A DNA stretch of 6,728 nucleotides from Clostridiales bacterium (lineage in GTDB: Bacteria > Bacillota > Clostridia > Lachnospirales > Lachnospiraceae). The position numbers and the translations under genes are program-made. Shown in pieces: positions 5,857 through 6,728 of the stretch. How positions within the stretch are numbered: position 1 is the first letter of the stretch; each line of letters opens with the position of its first letter. The DNA is taken from the NCBI GenBank assembly GCA_015655565.1, contig JAATEU010000017.1:1-6728 (forward strand), in the 5' to 3' direction. The notes beneath the pieces are model-generated. The model made no database searches. It saw only the letters and a program-made list of their open reading frames with translations, and had not been told where the DNA came from.

Positions 5857-6728
5857 CAGAAGATATTTTCAAAAATTCTTATATCACATTGAAAATAATC
5901 TTTTCTTCCCTGTGGTTTTTTACCCATCACCAAAAAATTAAATAATACCTGTAACGCTTTTCTACCTTGACTGTATGGGTGCTGGACAATTGTTGCCGCT
6001 ATTTGATCCTTCTTAATACCCTCCAGCACGGATTGTTCCATATCAAACACTATTATCTTCACCTTCCCTGATAATCCCAATTCTTCTACCGCTTTTAAAA
6101 ATCCCCCATTATATGCGATCGAGGACACTATAGCATCTATGTCTCTATGTTGTTTTAAAATCTCCAAAGACAGCTGATAAGATGCCAGGTCTTCATTTGG
6201 CATTTCATATACAGATACTAAATCCACTTTGGGATATCGCTGTTTCATTCCATCTTCAAATCCCTTTAATCGTTTTGCATTTCCCAAAATACTAAGAGAG
6301 GGTGTTAAGTATAAAACCTTTGCATTTCCTCCGGTCATCAGACCCAGCATCCCGCAAGCCACTCTGCCAACTTGAAATACATCACAACCGATATACGTCA
6401 GACATTCAATATCTTCATCTGACACCAGCAAAATTACCGGGATTCCTTCGTGCTGTAATATCTCCAGCCTGTTAAGAACTTCCCCATTATGTATCGGAAC
6501 TATTGCCAGAGCGCTAACCCCTTTTTCGACCATCTCATCAATGATTCTCAACTGGTCCTTTGCATCGAAATCCTTCCCGCTTTTAACAATTACTTCTATT
6601 CCGTAATCACTTACTTCTTCCCGCTCATCATTGATTCCACGTACAATTTCTTCATAAAACGGATGTTTGATCGTATGAATAATAAACCCGATTTTTATCT
6701 CTTTTCTCCGCATTACCAACGCTTTTCC
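5856..6728 (-). CDS. LacI-family transcriptional regulator, effector domain (5' end missing)
   Basis: The frame is open to the right edge of the window, reading G-K-A-L-V-M-R-R-K just before the first beta strand (IKIGFII). A basic stretch at this point matches the hinge between the helix-turn-helix head and the periplasmic-binding-protein-like domain of LacI regulators, so the DNA-binding head should lie beyond position 6728. An in-frame TTG at 6717-6719 and an ATG at 6711-6713 are less likely to be true starts. What is visible is a nearly full sugar-binding core: HPFYEEIVRGI near the start, VSALAIVPIH at the end of the first subdomain, TYIGCDVFQVGR, a central AIVSS strand, and the closing ATIVQHPYSQGRKA and FENIF segments. 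Known for the family: a sugar or related effector controls operator binding. Inference: it controls the transport operon downstream. Without its N-terminus a secreted binding protein cannot be fully excluded, but the RRK linker argues against it. Confidence 0.82.
   Translation of the reverse strand, partial: GKALVMRRKEIKIGFIIHTIKHPFYEEIVRGINDEREEVSDYGIEVIVKSGKDFDAKDQLRIIDEMVEKGVSALAIVPIHNGEVLNRLEILQHEGIPVILLVSDEDIECLTYIGCDVFQVGRVACGMLGLMTGGNAKVLYLTPSLSILGNAKRLKGFEDGMKQRYPKVDLVSVYEMPNEDLASYQLSLEILKQHRDIDAIVSSIAYNGGFLKAVEELGLSGKVKIIVFDMEQSVLEGIKKDQIAATIVQHPYSQGRKALQVLFNFLVMGKKPQGRKDYFQCDIRIFENIF

Noticed and set aside
6711..6719. Regulator starting at TTG or ATG inside the window
   Set aside because: The frame is open to the edge and reads like a LacI hinge, so the DNA-binding head is expected upstream; a start here would give a headless protein.

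Overview
The window looks like a piece of a low-GC Firmicutes chromosome, most likely a gut-type Clostridia/Lachnospiraceae. This rests on AT-rich DNA, strong AGGAGG-type ribosome binding sites, a typical Gram-positive lipoprotein signal (MKKKS...LAAC) and Firmicutes-like protein sequences. The taxon is inferred from style, not proven. All eight supported genes lie on the minus strand, so the region reads from high to low coordinates.

Layout in transcription order: (1) the 3' part of a LacI-family sugar-type regulator, cut by the right edge (5856-6728); (2) a 71-nt gap with a perfect AT-rich 13-bp inverted repeat, probably a weak terminator or operator; (3) a small RbsD/FucU-family protein (5389-5784); (4) a zinc-dependent medium-chain dehydrogenase (4302-5351); (5) a lipoprotein substrate-binding protein of the NitT/TauT type (3158-4249); (6) a 60-nt gap holding a GC-rich hairpin; (7, 8) two different inner-membrane permeases (2324-3097, 1528-2319); (9, 10) two different ATPases (776-1531, 19-765). 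A strong ribosome binding site at 7-13 points to a further gene just beyond the left edge, so the operon probably continues. No intergenic stretch exceeds 71 nt. I see no RNA genes, mobile elements or CRISPR.

How it works together: the five transport genes form one ABC importer built as a double heterodimer (two permeases, two ATPases), whereas most NitT/TauT importers use one of each. The sequence signatures of the two ATPases are degenerate in a complementary way, so the dimer should have one consensus and one degenerate ATP site. The accessory genes (RbsD/FucU fold, zinc dehydrogenase, LacI-type regulator) are of the kind that handle sugars or polyols. That suggests this branch of a family known for nitrate, sulfonates and thiamine precursors may here import a sugar- or polyol-like compound. 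The RbsD-like protein keeps the general-acid histidine but has lost three other residues known to contact ribose, so its activity or substrate is probably not that of classical ribose pyranase. The substrate is not determinable from this window.
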